Below are positions 16,966 through 25,433 of a stretch of 64,000 bases of DNA, piece after piece. The notes beneath the pieces are model-generated. The model worked only from the letters and a program-made list of their open reading frames with translations. It had not been told where the DNA came from and searched no databases. The position numbers were made by a program, and so were the translations under genes. Position 1 is the first letter of the stretch. Every line of letters starts with the position of its first letter. The DNA lies in assembly GCF_030252345.1 (NCBI RefSeq), contig NZ_CP126980.1:4975501-5039500 (forward strand), read 5' to 3'. The stretch is from Actinoplanes oblitus (GTDB lineage Bacteria; Actinomycetota; Actinomycetes; Mycobacteriales; Micromonosporaceae).

Positions 16966-17907
16966 ATGGTGAGTGGGAGCGACAAGACGGGGCGATGCCG
17001 GCGGTTGCTGGCGGCTCTACTGGTCTGCGGCGTCGCGGCGGGTTGCTCGGGCAGCCCGACTCCGCCCGACTCCGCGCCGCCGCCGAGCGCACCGGCCGGG
17101 GTCTCGTCGCCAGGCGCCGGTTCGGCGGCCGGGGTCACGCCGCCGGGCGGCAAGTCGCCGGTCGGGGGCACCTCGCCGGGGATCGGTTCGCCGGCCGGGG
17201 ACGCGACCGCCGCGCCGGGCTGGCTCGGCACGCGGGTCCTGCCGGTGGGATCGGATGGTTTCGCGGCGGCCGGGGACACCCCGCCGGAGCTGCGCCGGCG
17301 GTCCATCGTGACGACCGATGTGCTGTCCCCGCCGGCGGACGGACGGTTCCACGCGACGATCCAGGCGGTGCCGGCGAGTGTGCTCGCCCGTTCGTCGTGG
17401 ACGTCGGCGTGCCCGGTGAAGGCCACCGACCTGCGCTACGTCACTGTCGGCTTCCGCGGGTTCGACGGGCTGGCGCACACCGGTGAGCTGCTGGTGCACA
17501 AGCGGGCGGCGACCGGACTGGTCACGGTGTTCGGCCGGCTGTTCGCCGCGGGCTATCCGATCGAGGCGATGCGGGTGACCGGCGCCGACGAGCTCAACGC
17601 GCCGCCGACCGGGGACGGCAACGGCACCGACGCGTACGCCTGCCGCCCGGTCCGCGGGCGCACTTCCTGGTCACAGCATTCGTACGGGCTGGCGGTGGAC
17701 ATCAATCCGTTCCAGAACCCGTACCACCGCGGCAAGGTGGTCCTCCCCGAACTGGCCACCTCCTACCTGGACCGCGGCGACGTCCGGCCCGGCATGATCG
17801 AGCCGGGTGGGCCGGTGGTGCGGGCGTTCGCCGCCATCGGCTGGAAGTGGGGCGGCGACTACCGGTCCCTGAAGGATTTCATGCACTTCTCGGCAACCGG
17901 CGGCTGA
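16966..17907 (+). CDS. M15-type D-Ala-D-Ala carboxypeptidase-like lipoprotein
   Basis: A 313-residue lipoprotein. It starts with a basic n-region and hydrophobic helix ending in the lipobox VAAGC, so the mature Cys is lipidated and the protein is tethered outside the membrane. A Pro/Gly/Ser linker with repeated SP(A/V)G units follows (residues about 30-85). The C-terminal domain has the M15_4 zinc motifs SQHSYGLAVDINP and DFMHFS, as in VanY-like peptidases that trim peptidoglycan stem peptides or act on other cell-wall peptides. ATG 16966 was chosen because the upstream in-frame region is the minisatellite. The TGA stop at 17905-17907 is also the left copy of the 3-bp target duplication of the adjacent mobile element. 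Confidence 0.85.
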   Translation: MVSGSDKTGRCRRLLAALLVCGVAAGCSGSPTPPDSAPPPSAPAGVSSPGAGSAAGVTPPGGKSPVGGTSPGIGSPAGDATAAPGWLGTRVLPVGSDGFAAAGDTPPELRRRSIVTTDVLSPPADGRFHATIQAVPASVLARSSWTSACPVKATDLRYVTVGFRGFDGLAHTGELLVHKRAATGLVTVFGRLFAAGYPIEAMRVTGADELNAPPTGDGNGTDAYACRPVRGRTSWSQHSYGLAVDINPFQNPYHRGKVVLPELATSYLDRGDVRPGMIEPGGPVVRAFAAIGWKWGGDYRSLKDFMHFSATGG

Positions 17908-18197
17908 GAGCCTGTTCCTGAACTCGTTTTCGCAGCTCAAGGCATCCACCGACCGTGGGGTGACGCCGTCTGGATGGTCATCAAGACGAGGGCGGTCGGC
18001 AGCTGACACCTGAGATTCGTCAGCTACGCGGCGTGACGGTGAGCGGGCCCGCGACATCCGGATCTAGCCGATGTGAGTGCGTTCGGGTCGCCCCGGCGAA
18101 ACCCTGTTGGGCCTCTCGCTATACCTTTGCGACGGTCTACGCGCCTGCGTATGCGCCATGAATTCGCGTAGTTCAGCCTCGAACTCCCGGGAGTACC

Positions 18198-19646
18198 GTG
18201 CTCGCTCCGCTGATCCTGCTCGCCTTGGCCGGGAACCGCGCACTGCAGCCGGAACACATCGATGCCCTCTTGGCGATGAACGACCCAGATTTGTCACGGG
18301 AAGTGGCCCGGGAACAGCGCCTCAGCTCCGCGCAAATCGACCGGCTTGCCGGTAGTGGTCAGCGCGACATCCTGGTGGCGCTGGTCGAGTCAGGTAGCCT
18401 AGCGGTGGAGCGTATTCCGGACGATGACCCGTGGGCGCTTCTTGCCACCATCGGCCGGGCCGACGCCCCCGACGACTTGCTGCCCAGGCTTGCCAGCTGG
18501 CCGGACCCCGCAGTCCGCCTGGCGCTGGGTGAGCATGCGTCGGAGCGGGCTGATATCGCGTATCTCGTGGCAAACGATGAAGACTGCTCGGTGGCTGCCT
18601 GCGCGGCTCGCCTCTGGGAACTTCCCGAGAAGCTGGCGCTGCTGCTATCGGGGCGTGCCGAGGCCTGCGTCCGGACCGCCCTGGCATCGAACATCCATGC
18701 TCCAGGCACCATTCTCGCTGACCTGATACGCAATGGCGGCGAGCCAGGGACAACCCCGTGCCCACACCAGCCCGGCGACGCCGCGGCGGTCACGAGACAG
18801 GTAAGACTGCTGGCTGCAGGTAATCCCGCGAGTCCCGTAGCCGCAGTCGAGCCGTTGGCAGCCCGACCCGATTCCACATGGGCGCTGACGCTCGCGAGAC
18901 GATCAGACTTATCTGACGAGACCTATCGGCACCTTCTGGAGCTTCACGACCACGACGTGATGGCTAGCATCGCGGCGAACTGGGCAGCACCTCCCGATCT
19001 TCTCCGTGCGCTCTACGACCTCGAGGGCGGCCGGTGGCGACACTGGGTCCTGGCGAATCCACGCACCCCGCTAGACCTGCTGGTGCGCTACAGCCGCGAG
19101 GGCGGCTCACCGCCCACCGAATATCACCCTGACCTTGACGGGTTGCTCACGTTGGCCCGAGACGCCGACCCGCGGGTCAGGCTCGTCGCCGCTGCAAGCT
19201 TCAGGCTGCCGGCAGACGTCCGCGCAACCTTGATCGACGACGCGGACTTCGAAGTCGCATGCCGAGCAACCCGCTACTACACCGTGTCCGCCGAACAGGT
19301 CCGTACGCTCGTGACACGATACGGTTCACGCGTCTTCTCGCAGGTGGCCGGTCACCCCGCTTGCCCGCCCGACGTACTGCTCACCATCGCAACGGACCCG
19401 ACCAGCTCAGCCGAAGAAATCCTCGACGTCGCGGTACGCGAGTCGGCGCCACCCGCCGCCTTGGCTGCTTGCCTCAGACATCCACATGCGGCCGCCGGCA
19501 TCGCGGGCAATCCGTCGACGCCGCCGGACATGCTCATCAAACTTGCAGCTCATTCAGATCCCCAGGTCCTATGGGAACTCGCGAGAAATCCGAGTCTCCC
19601 CACCGCAGCCGTCGATCTCATCCTCAAGAACTTCGCCGCCAGCTGA
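18198..19646 (+). CDS. Leucine-rich-repeat-variant/HEAT-like repeat protein
   Basis: A 482-residue soluble protein built from helical repeats of about 24-30 residues with patterns like LA.NP.TP.DLL..LA (LANPRTPLDLLVRYS, IAGNPSTPPDMLIKLA, LARNPSLPTAAVDLIL). This is characteristic of the LRV/HEAT-like solenoids found in actinobacteria, which act as protein-binding scaffolds. No enzymatic motif or signal peptide is seen. The start is GTG 18198. Codon use is less GC-rich than that of neighbours and the gene lies inside the element with inverted ends, so it is probably transferred cargo. Function unknown. Confidence 0.75.
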   Translation: MLAPLILLALAGNRALQPEHIDALLAMNDPDLSREVAREQRLSSAQIDRLAGSGQRDILVALVESGSLAVERIPDDDPWALLATIGRADAPDDLLPRLASWPDPAVRLALGEHASERADIAYLVANDEDCSVAACAARLWELPEKLALLLSGRAEACVRTALASNIHAPGTILADLIRNGGEPGTTPCPHQPGDAAAVTRQVRLLAAGNPASPVAAVEPLAARPDSTWALTLARRSDLSDETYRHLLELHDHDVMASIAANWAAPPDLLRALYDLEGGRWRHWVLANPRTPLDLLVRYSREGGSPPTEYHPDLDGLLTLARDADPRVRLVAAASFRLPADVRATLIDDADFEVACRATRYYTVSAEQVRTLVTRYGSRVFSQVAGHPACPPDVLLTIATDPTSSAEEILDVAVRESAPPAALAACLRHPHAAAGIAGNPSTPPDMLIKLAAHSDPQVLWELARNPSLPTAAVDLILKNFAAS

Positions 19647-19715
19647 CCGGCTGCTCTCTCGCCCACGCCATACTTAACTGCCGCCGCCCGTGCTGGCACC
19701 GTCGACTCACACCGT

Positions 19716-20171
19716 ATGGCCGCAGCGCACCAGGTCTTCATATATCGTCAGGCATTGTGGCCGCTAGAGAGCGCAGCGCCGGAAGTTGTTGAGGAGCGTC
19801 GACGACTCGCGGATGCTGCGCGGGACGTGCTCCTGGCTGCCGGCTTGCCCGTATGGCGCCTCGACAACGGAAGCATCGACTCCGCTGACCCGGTCGTGGG
19901 CGCCACCGTTAACGTGGACCCATTCGTAGAGGGTGGTGTCTTCGTCGCCTGGAAAGCGTCGATGGCGATCGTCAACTCCGCTATCAAGGCCCTTGAGGAG
20001 AATCGCCTAGATGATCCGGCAATGGAGCGCTACGGCGCCATCATTGCCGCCATGATGCCAGCTGTCGCCCAGTTGCTTACCACGGCCGGGTTCACGGTCG
20101 CCGGAACCGACCCGGCGGGCTTTCGGCCACTGGAGCTTGAGATCACCGCAGGCCCCAAGCATGCTAAATAG
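19716..20171 (+). CDS. Hypothetical protein, 151 aa, passenger of the mobile element
   Basis: A 151-residue acidic protein starting with ATG 19716, 69 bp after the repeat-protein gene. It has an N-terminal helical region (VVEERRRLADAARDVLLAAGLPVWRL), a beta-rich core (VVGATVNVDPFVEGGVFVAW) and a second helical segment. No family is recognised; the alternation suggests a compact alpha+beta domain. It lies in the same lower-GC block and may work with the repeat protein, but no direct evidence supports this. Confidence 0.6.
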   Translation: MAAAHQVFIYRQALWPLESAAPEVVEERRRLADAARDVLLAAGLPVWRLDNGSIDSADPVVGATVNVDPFVEGGVFVAWKASMAIVNSAIKALEENRLDDPAMERYGAIIAAMMPAVAQLLTTAGFTVAGTDPAGFRPLELEITAGPKHAK

Positions 20172-20393
20172 GCGACGGCTAGCGCCTGCCCCGATTTCGG
20201 CCAAGGTGAGGTAGTAGCACTCATCCGCCGCGATCCGGGCGTCGACCCGCTTTTCCTGGTCATCCAGAGTCGCGTTCGCGCCAGGTCGCCTCGCATCCGG
20301 CGTCCTGGTCGTCGAGGACCTGGCCGCGCCGTTCGCCATTTTGAGGCCAAAGACGCTAGTCAGGGCATGATCAGCGGTTCAGGAAACAGGCTC

Positions 20394-20847
20394 TGAGCCG
20401 GCGCGGCAGGTGCCGCCCCTGTTCGCGCGATCGCACCCACCACCTCGGACAGCCCGTCGCCGGCGGGGGCCGCCTCGACGAACGGCCGGGTCCCGTCGTG
20501 GCCGGCGACCCCCGAGGCGACGGCGTGGGTGAAGCCGGATCGGGCCGCCCCGGAACTGCCGCACCGCGGCACGGACGGGTGCCGGCGACAGCCGCCAAAC
20601 GGGGTCGGGTCGGCGCGCCGTCGTCAGCCATCGCGCCACGGTAGGACAGGTGGGGGCGGTCGCCGTACCGGAAAGCGGCGGTCCGCTGCTGAAGCGGACC
20701 GCGAGCGGCTCGATGTCCGGTAAGGGACAGCGGTGGCGTCGTCCCATACGTATCGTTACCGGGCCGTGTCCTCTGCGTGGTTTGGGGTTTTCGGGCGGCG
20801 GGCAGACTGGCAGCGCTTGATGATCTTTCGGCCTGGGGGAGGACCGG
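20394..20847. other. Gene-poor spacer to the right of the element
   Basis: About 450 bp without a convincing gene. On the minus strand a coding-like stretch (MADDGAPTRPRLAAVAGTRP near 20630, then in another frame ARSGFTHAVASGVAGHDG) runs leftwards into the element's inverted end, where it stops; it may be a remnant of a gene cut by the insertion. A hairpin lies at 20678-20702. Confidence 0.4.
20678..20702. terminator. Perfect 10-bp hairpin
   Basis: GCGGTCCGCT (20678-20687) and AGCGGACCGC (20693-20702) pair perfectly around a 5-nt loop. With no adjacent gene end it may be a terminator of the broken minus-strand frame or a regulatory hairpin. Confidence 0.4.
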
Positions 20848-21249
20848 ATGACCGCGGTGGCGGAGACCGAGGACCTGCAGAAGCGGCGGGCGGAGTTGCG
20901 GCGGCGGGAGCTGCTGCTGATCCTGGAGCGGTGGGCGCCGGCCTACCGGGAGGTGGCCGGGGACGCCCTGGCCTACGTGTTCGAGATCGCCGGGGCCGAC
21001 GAGGGCGAGCAGGCGTTCCTGCGCGAGCACGTGGCGCAGAACGGGATGCCGCAGGTGGTCGGGCGGACCGCCGACGAGATCCTGGAGGCGGGCCGGCAGG
21101 CGAACGCGGCGTCGAGCGCGGCGTTCCTGGCGGGCGACTACGACCGGGCCCGGGACCTGATCGACGACGCCCGGCTCTACGGGGCGCTGCTGGAGACCGA
21201 GTGGGTCAAGCTGCACCGGTTCATCGCCGCGAAGGCCGCCGCGAGCTAG
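20848..21249 (+). CDS. Helical conserved hypothetical protein, 133 aa
   Basis: A charged, almost fully helical protein (LQKRRAELRRRELLLILERWAPAYREVAGDALAYVFEIAG at the start, cut by a Gly turn). ATG 20848 follows a GGAGG-type Shine-Dalgarno in GGGGGAGGACCGG. No signal peptide or known motif. It is followed after 57 bp by an SPW-repeat membrane protein on the same strand. Function unknown. Confidence 0.7.
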   Translation: MTAVAETEDLQKRRAELRRRELLLILERWAPAYREVAGDALAYVFEIAGADEGEQAFLREHVAQNGMPQVVGRTADEILEAGRQANAASSAAFLAGDYDRARDLIDDARLYGALLETEWVKLHRFIAAKAAAS

Positions 21250-21306
21250 GCCTCTTCTGGCAAGCTCTCCAGGAGTGCTGGTCAGCGGCGTGAACGGGGA
21301 GACACC

Positions 21307-21714
21307 ATGCATCTGAGCCCACCCCTGCGGCATTGGCATCCGGCCCGCGACACCCGGCGGCTGGTCGCCGAGCTGGTGCACAGCCCGAGCGAGCTGCTGG
21401 TGCTCATCGGGGTCTGGCTGACCGCGGCGCCACTGATCTTCAGTCACAACTCGGCGGTCAACACGTACGCCGGGTGGAGTGACGTGATCTCCGGGCTGGG
21501 GCTGGTGGTGCTCGCCTACCTGCGGGTCATGACGCCGGCCGGGACCACCTGGATGATGCTGCTCACCGCCGCACTGGGCGCCTGGGTGATCGCCGCGCCG
21601 TTCGTCCGCGGCTACGCCGAGGTGCGCTCGACCACCTGGAACGACGTGCTGGTCGGCACCGCGGTGATCGCGCTCAGCTTCGCGAGCTGGTGGCTGGGAC
21701 GCCGGAAGGGCTGA
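21307..21714 (+). CDS. SPW-repeat membrane protein
   Basis: A 135-residue protein with four hydrophobic helices arranged as two SPW repeats. The diagnostic helix starts are AGWSDVISGLGLVVLA and TTWNDVLVGTAVIALS, each preceded by a helix (LIGVWLTAAPLIF, AALGAWVIAAPFV) ending near a Pro-containing loop. SPW repeats are found in small bacterial membrane proteins of unknown role. Likely start ATG 21307 with GGGGAGA upstream. Confidence 0.85.
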   Translation: MHLSPPLRHWHPARDTRRLVAELVHSPSELLVLIGVWLTAAPLIFSHNSAVNTYAGWSDVISGLGLVVLAYLRVMTPAGTTWMMLLTAALGAWVIAAPFVRGYAEVRSTTWNDVLVGTAVIALSFASWWLGRRKG

Positions 21715-21740
21715 GATCGGTCCGCCCGGAGACTGGTGGG

Positions 21741-22382
21741 ATGTCGAGTCATCTCGCGCTGGCCGTTCTCGAACTGGTCGGGATCTTCGTGTTCGCGATC
21801 TCCGGCGCCCTGACCGCCATCCAGAAGGGTTTCGACGCGATCGGGATCCTGATCCTGGCCGAGGTGACGGCTACCGGCGGCGGCGTCGTCCGGGATCTGA
21901 TCATCGGGGACACCCCGCCGGCGGCGTTCCGGCAGGCCGAGTACCTGCTGGTGCCGTTCGCGGCGGCGGTCGTGGCGTTCTTCGGGCACCCGGTGATGGA
22001 ACGGCTGACCTTCACCGTGCTGCTGTTCGACGCGGCCGGGCTCGGGCTGTTCTGCGTGACCGGCACGCTGAAGGCGCTCGACCACGGGCTCGGGCCGGTG
22101 CAGTCGGCGGTGCTCGGCGTGACCACCGGGGTCGGCGGTGGGCTGCTGCGCGACGTGATCGCCCGGGAGACGCCGGCGCTGGTGCAGGTGGACACCGACC
22201 TGTACTCGATCCCGGCGATGATCGGGGCGGCGGCGGTCACCGCCGCCCAGCGGATGGACGCCCCGATGAGCGTGGCGGCGCCGGCCGCCGCGGTGTTCGT
22301 GTTCGCGTTCCGGGTGGTGGCGATGGTCCGGCACTGGACGGCGCCGCGGGCCTGGACCCGCCGCCGGGACCGGGCCGGCTGA
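21741..22382 (+). CDS. TRIC/UPF0126-family cation channel-like protein
   Basis: A 213-residue, seven-helix membrane protein made of two inverted halves. Each half carries the glycine-rich signature with a charged pair: TGGGVVRDLIIGDTPP and VGGGLLRDVIARETP. This is the UPF0126 family, related to the TRIC trimeric intracellular cation channels (YicG/YadS). ATG 21741 was chosen since translation begins directly before the first helix. Convergent with the BioD-like gene. Confidence 0.88.
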   Translation: MSSHLALAVLELVGIFVFAISGALTAIQKGFDAIGILILAEVTATGGGVVRDLIIGDTPPAAFRQAEYLLVPFAAAVVAFFGHPVMERLTFTVLLFDAAGLGLFCVTGTLKALDHGLGPVQSAVLGVTTGVGGGLLRDVIARETPALVQVDTDLYSIPAMIGAAAVTAAQRMDAPMSVAAPAAAVFVFAFRVVAMVRHWTAPRAWTRRRDRAG

Positions 22383-22400
22383 GCCGGGCACCGGACCGGG

Positions 22401-23102
22401 TCACGACGGGTGGCCGGGGGACGCGCCCAGCCAGGCCACGCCGCACACCAGCACGACCAGCAGGACGAAGATCCCCAGGAGCCCGAGAACGAACGTACGG
22501 CCGCTTACCGTCGGCTTCTCCGGGAGGGCCGGCTCCGCCGCCGCGACGAGTGCCGGATGGAACCACCCGGCGGCCCCGGCGAAGTCGGCCGGATGATCCG
22601 CCGGGACCCGGCCGATCGGGGTGACCGGCAGCGCCGCCTCGTCGAAGTCGTCCCCGGCGCCGACGGTGATGACCGAGGCGGAGATCCCGTGACCGGCGAG
22701 GGCGCCCAGCGCCAGCGTCGTGTGGTTCACCGCGTCCGGCCCCGGACCGGTCACCACCAGCGCGGCCGCCCCGAGCGCGGCGACCAGGTCGGCGAGCGCC
22801 CAGTCCGGCGAGCCGACCGGCACCAGCGGTCCGGCCGGGGCCGCCACCAGCACCACGCCGTAGGCCTGGCGGACCGCGAGCACCAGGTCACGGGCCTGCT
22901 CCAGGGTCAGCCGGTCGGCGGCGGACAGCTCCACTATCGCTGCCATCCGGGGCCGGACCGGATCGTCCTCGGTGACCGGCGTCCCGATGATCACCAGGGC
23001 CGCCGGGACATCGACCGCGGCGGCCACCGCCGCCGCTCCGAGCCGCCAGTCGACCTCCGCCGAGGTGGCCATGATCATCCACAACCGTCGACGCGCGTCC
23101 AC
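22401..23102 (-). CDS. Membrane-anchored dethiobiotin-synthetase-like protein
   Basis: A 233-residue protein whose middle resembles BioD/AAA_26: VLVAAPAGPLVPVGSPDWALADLV reads like the BioD motif after its Gly-rich loop, and the segment after it (ALVVTGPGPDAVNHTTLALGALAGHGI) matches the nucleotide-specificity part where an Asn-His pair follows. The N-terminus, where the P-loop GxxxxGKT is expected, has MIMATSAEVDWRLGAA and lacks the Lys, so ATPase activity is doubtful. A single C-terminal membrane helix (VLGLLGIFVLLVVLVCGVAWL) ends the protein, unlike true BioD. Role unknown; no biotin genes are nearby. Confidence 0.65.
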   Translation of the reverse strand: MDARRRLWMIMATSAEVDWRLGAAAVAAAVDVPAALVIIGTPVTEDDPVRPRMAAIVELSAADRLTLEQARDLVLAVRQAYGVVLVAAPAGPLVPVGSPDWALADLVAALGAAALVVTGPGPDAVNHTTLALGALAGHGISASVITVGAGDDFDEAALPVTPIGRVPADHPADFAGAAGWFHPALVAAAEPALPEKPTVSGRTFVLGLLGIFVLLVVLVCGVAWLGASPGHPS

Positions 23103-23267
23103 GCGGCCACACTAACGGACGGCGATCTCTCGACGCTCACGACGATCACCCGCCAGCGGCCGCACGAGCCGCAGGACTGGTAGTGCACCAGACCGTCGCT
23201 GGTCGGGTGGGTGGAGCGGGTCTGCCAAGCATGGTCATCCATGCGGCAAGCGTGCTGTAATGGTCCT

Positions 23268-23825
23268 GTGCATATCAACCCTTACGGCGAAGACCCGGTG
23301 CGGCTCGCGCTCGGCCTGGTGACCGACCCGCCGGTGAGCGCGGCGGATCTCCAGCGGCGGTGCGAGGCGGCCGGCCTGGTCGTCGACGTGCCGGCGAGTG
23401 AAGCCGACCTCGCCGAAACCACCCGGTTCCTCGAGGCCTGGCTGGGCGTCGTGGACGCCCCCGGCGAGAGCGCCCGCGCCGACCGGCTCAACGCGCTGCT
23501 GGCCGAGGCCGCCGCTTACCCGCGCCTCACCAACCATGCCGCCGACGGCTGGCACCTGCACTATCGCGACCCGGATCGGCCGCTCGCCGCCGCACTGCGC
23601 GCCCTGATCAGCGTCGGCACCGCGCTGCACCTGTCCGGCCGCGGCATGCACCGGCTGGGGCGCTGCGCGACCACCGGATGTGAACGGCCGTTCGCCGATC
23701 TGAGCCGCACCGGCCGGCAGCGTTACTGCTCGCCGGCCTGTGCGAACCGCGACGCGGTCCGGCGTCACCGCAGCCGCGCCGTCCCGGTCTCCGCCGACAA
23801 GGTCACATCTTCCGGTACGACCTGA
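23268..23825 (+). CDS. CGNR zinc-finger protein
   Basis: A 185-residue protein of the CGNR family: an N-terminal ABATE-type helical domain (residues about 10-125) and a C-terminal zinc finger with Cys in RCATTGCERPF and RYCSPACANRDAVRRHR. The family name motif CGNR is CANR here. Members are predicted stress-responsive transcription regulators. GTG 23268 is preferred over an upstream ATG at 23211 because the family starts near INPYGEDPVRLAL. The 3' end overlaps the convergent gene by 23 bp. Confidence 0.87.
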   Translation: MHINPYGEDPVRLALGLVTDPPVSAADLQRRCEAAGLVVDVPASEADLAETTRFLEAWLGVVDAPGESARADRLNALLAEAAAYPRLTNHAADGWHLHYRDPDRPLAAALRALISVGTALHLSGRGMHRLGRCATTGCERPFADLSRTGRQRYCSPACANRDAVRRHRSRAVPVSADKVTSSGTT

Positions 23826-24666
23826 GCGTCCGCACCGCCTGCAGCGTCACGATCCCCCGCCACTCCAGCCGGGAGGCCGCACCCGGCGGCTCCCAGGCGA
23901 TCGGCCACCCGCCGTCCGGCTGCTGCGCGCCCGCCAGCTGGTCGAGGTGCGCCGCCAGCTGGGCGTCGTCGAAGAGCCGCCGCCACGGCGAGTCGGCTGT
24001 CGCGGCCACGTGCAGCGGGGTGAGGCCGTACTCGCCGGGCTTCGGCATGGACTGGAACATCGGCGACGACGTCATCCGCTCCAGCACCACCGGCGCCGCC
24101 TTCTCCGCGCGGGCCCGGTCAGGCACGTACGCCAGGAACGTCATCGCCTCGCCCAGCGCGTGCACCTCGTCCGGCAGCTCCCCGGACTCGATCACCCGCC
24201 AGCAGTACGCCGTCGCCGCCTCCCGCCACTGATGCTCGAACCCCAGCCGGTGCAGCAGCCCGGCCAGCCCGGCCGTCGGGTTGAGCCCCGGCGCGTAGGT
24301 CCACTCGGTCCAGTGCGCGGCCCGCGGATAGTCCTCGATCACCGGGAAGGCCAGCGGCACCGACCCGTCGGCGGCGGCCACCCCGCTCAAGAAGTCACAC
24401 GCCGCTTCGAGCAGGCCGGCATCGGCCGCCCCGGCTGCGGCGAGCGCCTGGACCGCTACCTCCACGTCGACCGGCAGGCTGGCCGGGCAGCGCTTGTCCG
24501 GTTCCAGGCCGTGCCCGAACCCGCCGTCCGCGTTCCGATAGCCGCGCAGCGCCGCCACCACCCCGTCGGCGGGCGCGTCCCGGAACAGTGTGTCGAAGAG
24601 GCGGCGCTCCAGCAGGCGGGCTTCGGCCCGCAGGAAACGCTCGGCGGCGAGGAACTCATCGGTCAT
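23803..24666 (-). CDS. Prenyltransferase/squalene-cyclase-like alpha-toroid protein
   Basis: A 287-residue protein with repeated QW-like motifs of the alpha-alpha toroid fold: YRNADGGFGHGLEPD near residue 45 and QQPDGGWPIAWEPP near residue 260. These are typical of a family of small actinobacterial proteins related to terpenoid cyclases, but the catalytic DxDD motif of cyclases is not visible. It may bind an isoprenoid or act as a scaffold; no signal peptide. Divergent from an AraC regulator with a 50-bp gap. Confidence 0.72.
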   Translation of the reverse strand: MTDEFLAAERFLRAEARLLERRLFDTLFRDAPADGVVAALRGYRNADGGFGHGLEPDKRCPASLPVDVEVAVQALAAAGAADAGLLEAACDFLSGVAAADGSVPLAFPVIEDYPRAAHWTEWTYAPGLNPTAGLAGLLHRLGFEHQWREAATAYCWRVIESGELPDEVHALGEAMTFLAYVPDRARAEKAAPVVLERMTSSPMFQSMPKPGEYGLTPLHVAATADSPWRRLFDDAQLAAHLDQLAGAQQPDGGWPIAWEPPGAASRLEWRGIVTLQAVRTLRSYRKM

Positions 24667-24716
24667 GACAGGCAGGCTAGGTGCGCCGGCTTGGGCTCGT
24701 CTTGTAAGAATCGGAC

Positions 24717-25433
24717 ATGAGCTACGTGGAGTTGGCGCCGCCGGCAGCGCTGCGGGGAGTCGCCACCTGCCTGTGGCGCAGCACGATCCCGGACCGTCCG
24801 CGGCGCGCGCCGATCCTGCCGGACGGGTGCGTCGACCTGATCTGGGAGAGCGGGCGCGGTGCGTTCCTGGCCGGCCCGGACACCGGCCCGGTGCCGGATC
24901 ACACGCCGGGCGGGCGCACGCTGGTTGGGGTGCGGCTGCGGCCGGGGGCGGGCGGGACGCTGCTCGGCGTACCCCTGGAACCGCTCCGGAACCTGCGCCC
25001 GGATCTGACCGACCTGCGTCCGGGAGCGGCGCTCCGGCTGCCGGGCGACCTCCCGCCGGCCGAGGCGTTGCGCCGCCTGGTGGCGCTCACCGGCGCGCTG
25101 TCGCGGGAACGGCCGCCGGATCCGGCGCTGCTGGAGGCGGTGCGGCTGCTGAGGGACCCGCGGGTCCGGGTGCCGTCCCTCGGCGATCGTCTCGGCATCG
25201 GTGACCGGCAGCTGCGGCGCCGGTTCAGCGCGGCGGTCGGTTACGGGCCGAAGACGTTGCAGCGGATCTTCCGGTTCCGCCGCTTCCTGAGCCTGCTGGG
25301 CCAGGGGAGTGCCGCCGAGCTGGCGGCCCTGGCCGGATACACCGACCAGGCCCACCTCACCCGGGAGACCGTCGAGTTCGCCGGGCTCACCCCGGCGGTG
25401 CTGGCCCGCGCCCGGACCGTGGATCAGCAGTAA
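24717..25433 (+). CDS. AraC-family transcriptional regulator
   Basis: A 238-residue regulator. The N-terminal half (residues 1-110) has LPDGCVDLIWE, a signature of the DUF6597-type ligand domain found in many actinobacterial AraC proteins. The C-terminal half carries two helix-turn-helix motifs; the first includes LGDRLGIGDRQLRRRF and the second AALAGYTDQAHLTRETVEFAG. The ligand is unknown. Its 3' end overlaps the next gene on the opposite strand by 10 bp. Confidence 0.87.
   Translation: MSYVELAPPAALRGVATCLWRSTIPDRPRRAPILPDGCVDLIWESGRGAFLAGPDTGPVPDHTPGGRTLVGVRLRPGAGGTLLGVPLEPLRNLRPDLTDLRPGAALRLPGDLPPAEALRRLVALTGALSRERPPDPALLEAVRLLRDPRVRVPSLGDRLGIGDRQLRRRFSAAVGYGPKTLQRIFRFRRFLSLLGQGSAAELAALAGYTDQAHLTRETVEFAGLTPAVLARARTVDQQ

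Larger units (their letters stand above)
17908..20393. mobile_element. IS-like element with inverted ends, target duplication and passenger genes but no transposase
   Basis: The left end reads GAGCCTGTTCCTGAAC (17908-17923) and the right end is its complement, GTTCAGGAAACAGGCTC (20377-20393), matching except for one inserted base. Both ends are flanked by the same 3 bp, TGA (17905-17907 and 20394-20396), as expected for IS5-like insertions that duplicate TNA. The 2486-bp interior is visibly lower in G+C than its surroundings, carries a repeat-protein gene and a 151-residue gene, and has no transposase-like frame in either strand. It could be an immobile derivative moved in trans, or an IS whose transposase was replaced. 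The 274 bp after the left end and the 200 bp before the right end hold no gene I recognise. Confidence 0.7.

Noticed and set aside
17908..18197. Transposase remnant at the left end of the IS-like element
   Set aside because: A minus-strand stretch (EFEAELREFMAHTQARRPSQ) looks slightly integrase-like but is too short and lacks DDE or Tyr motifs.
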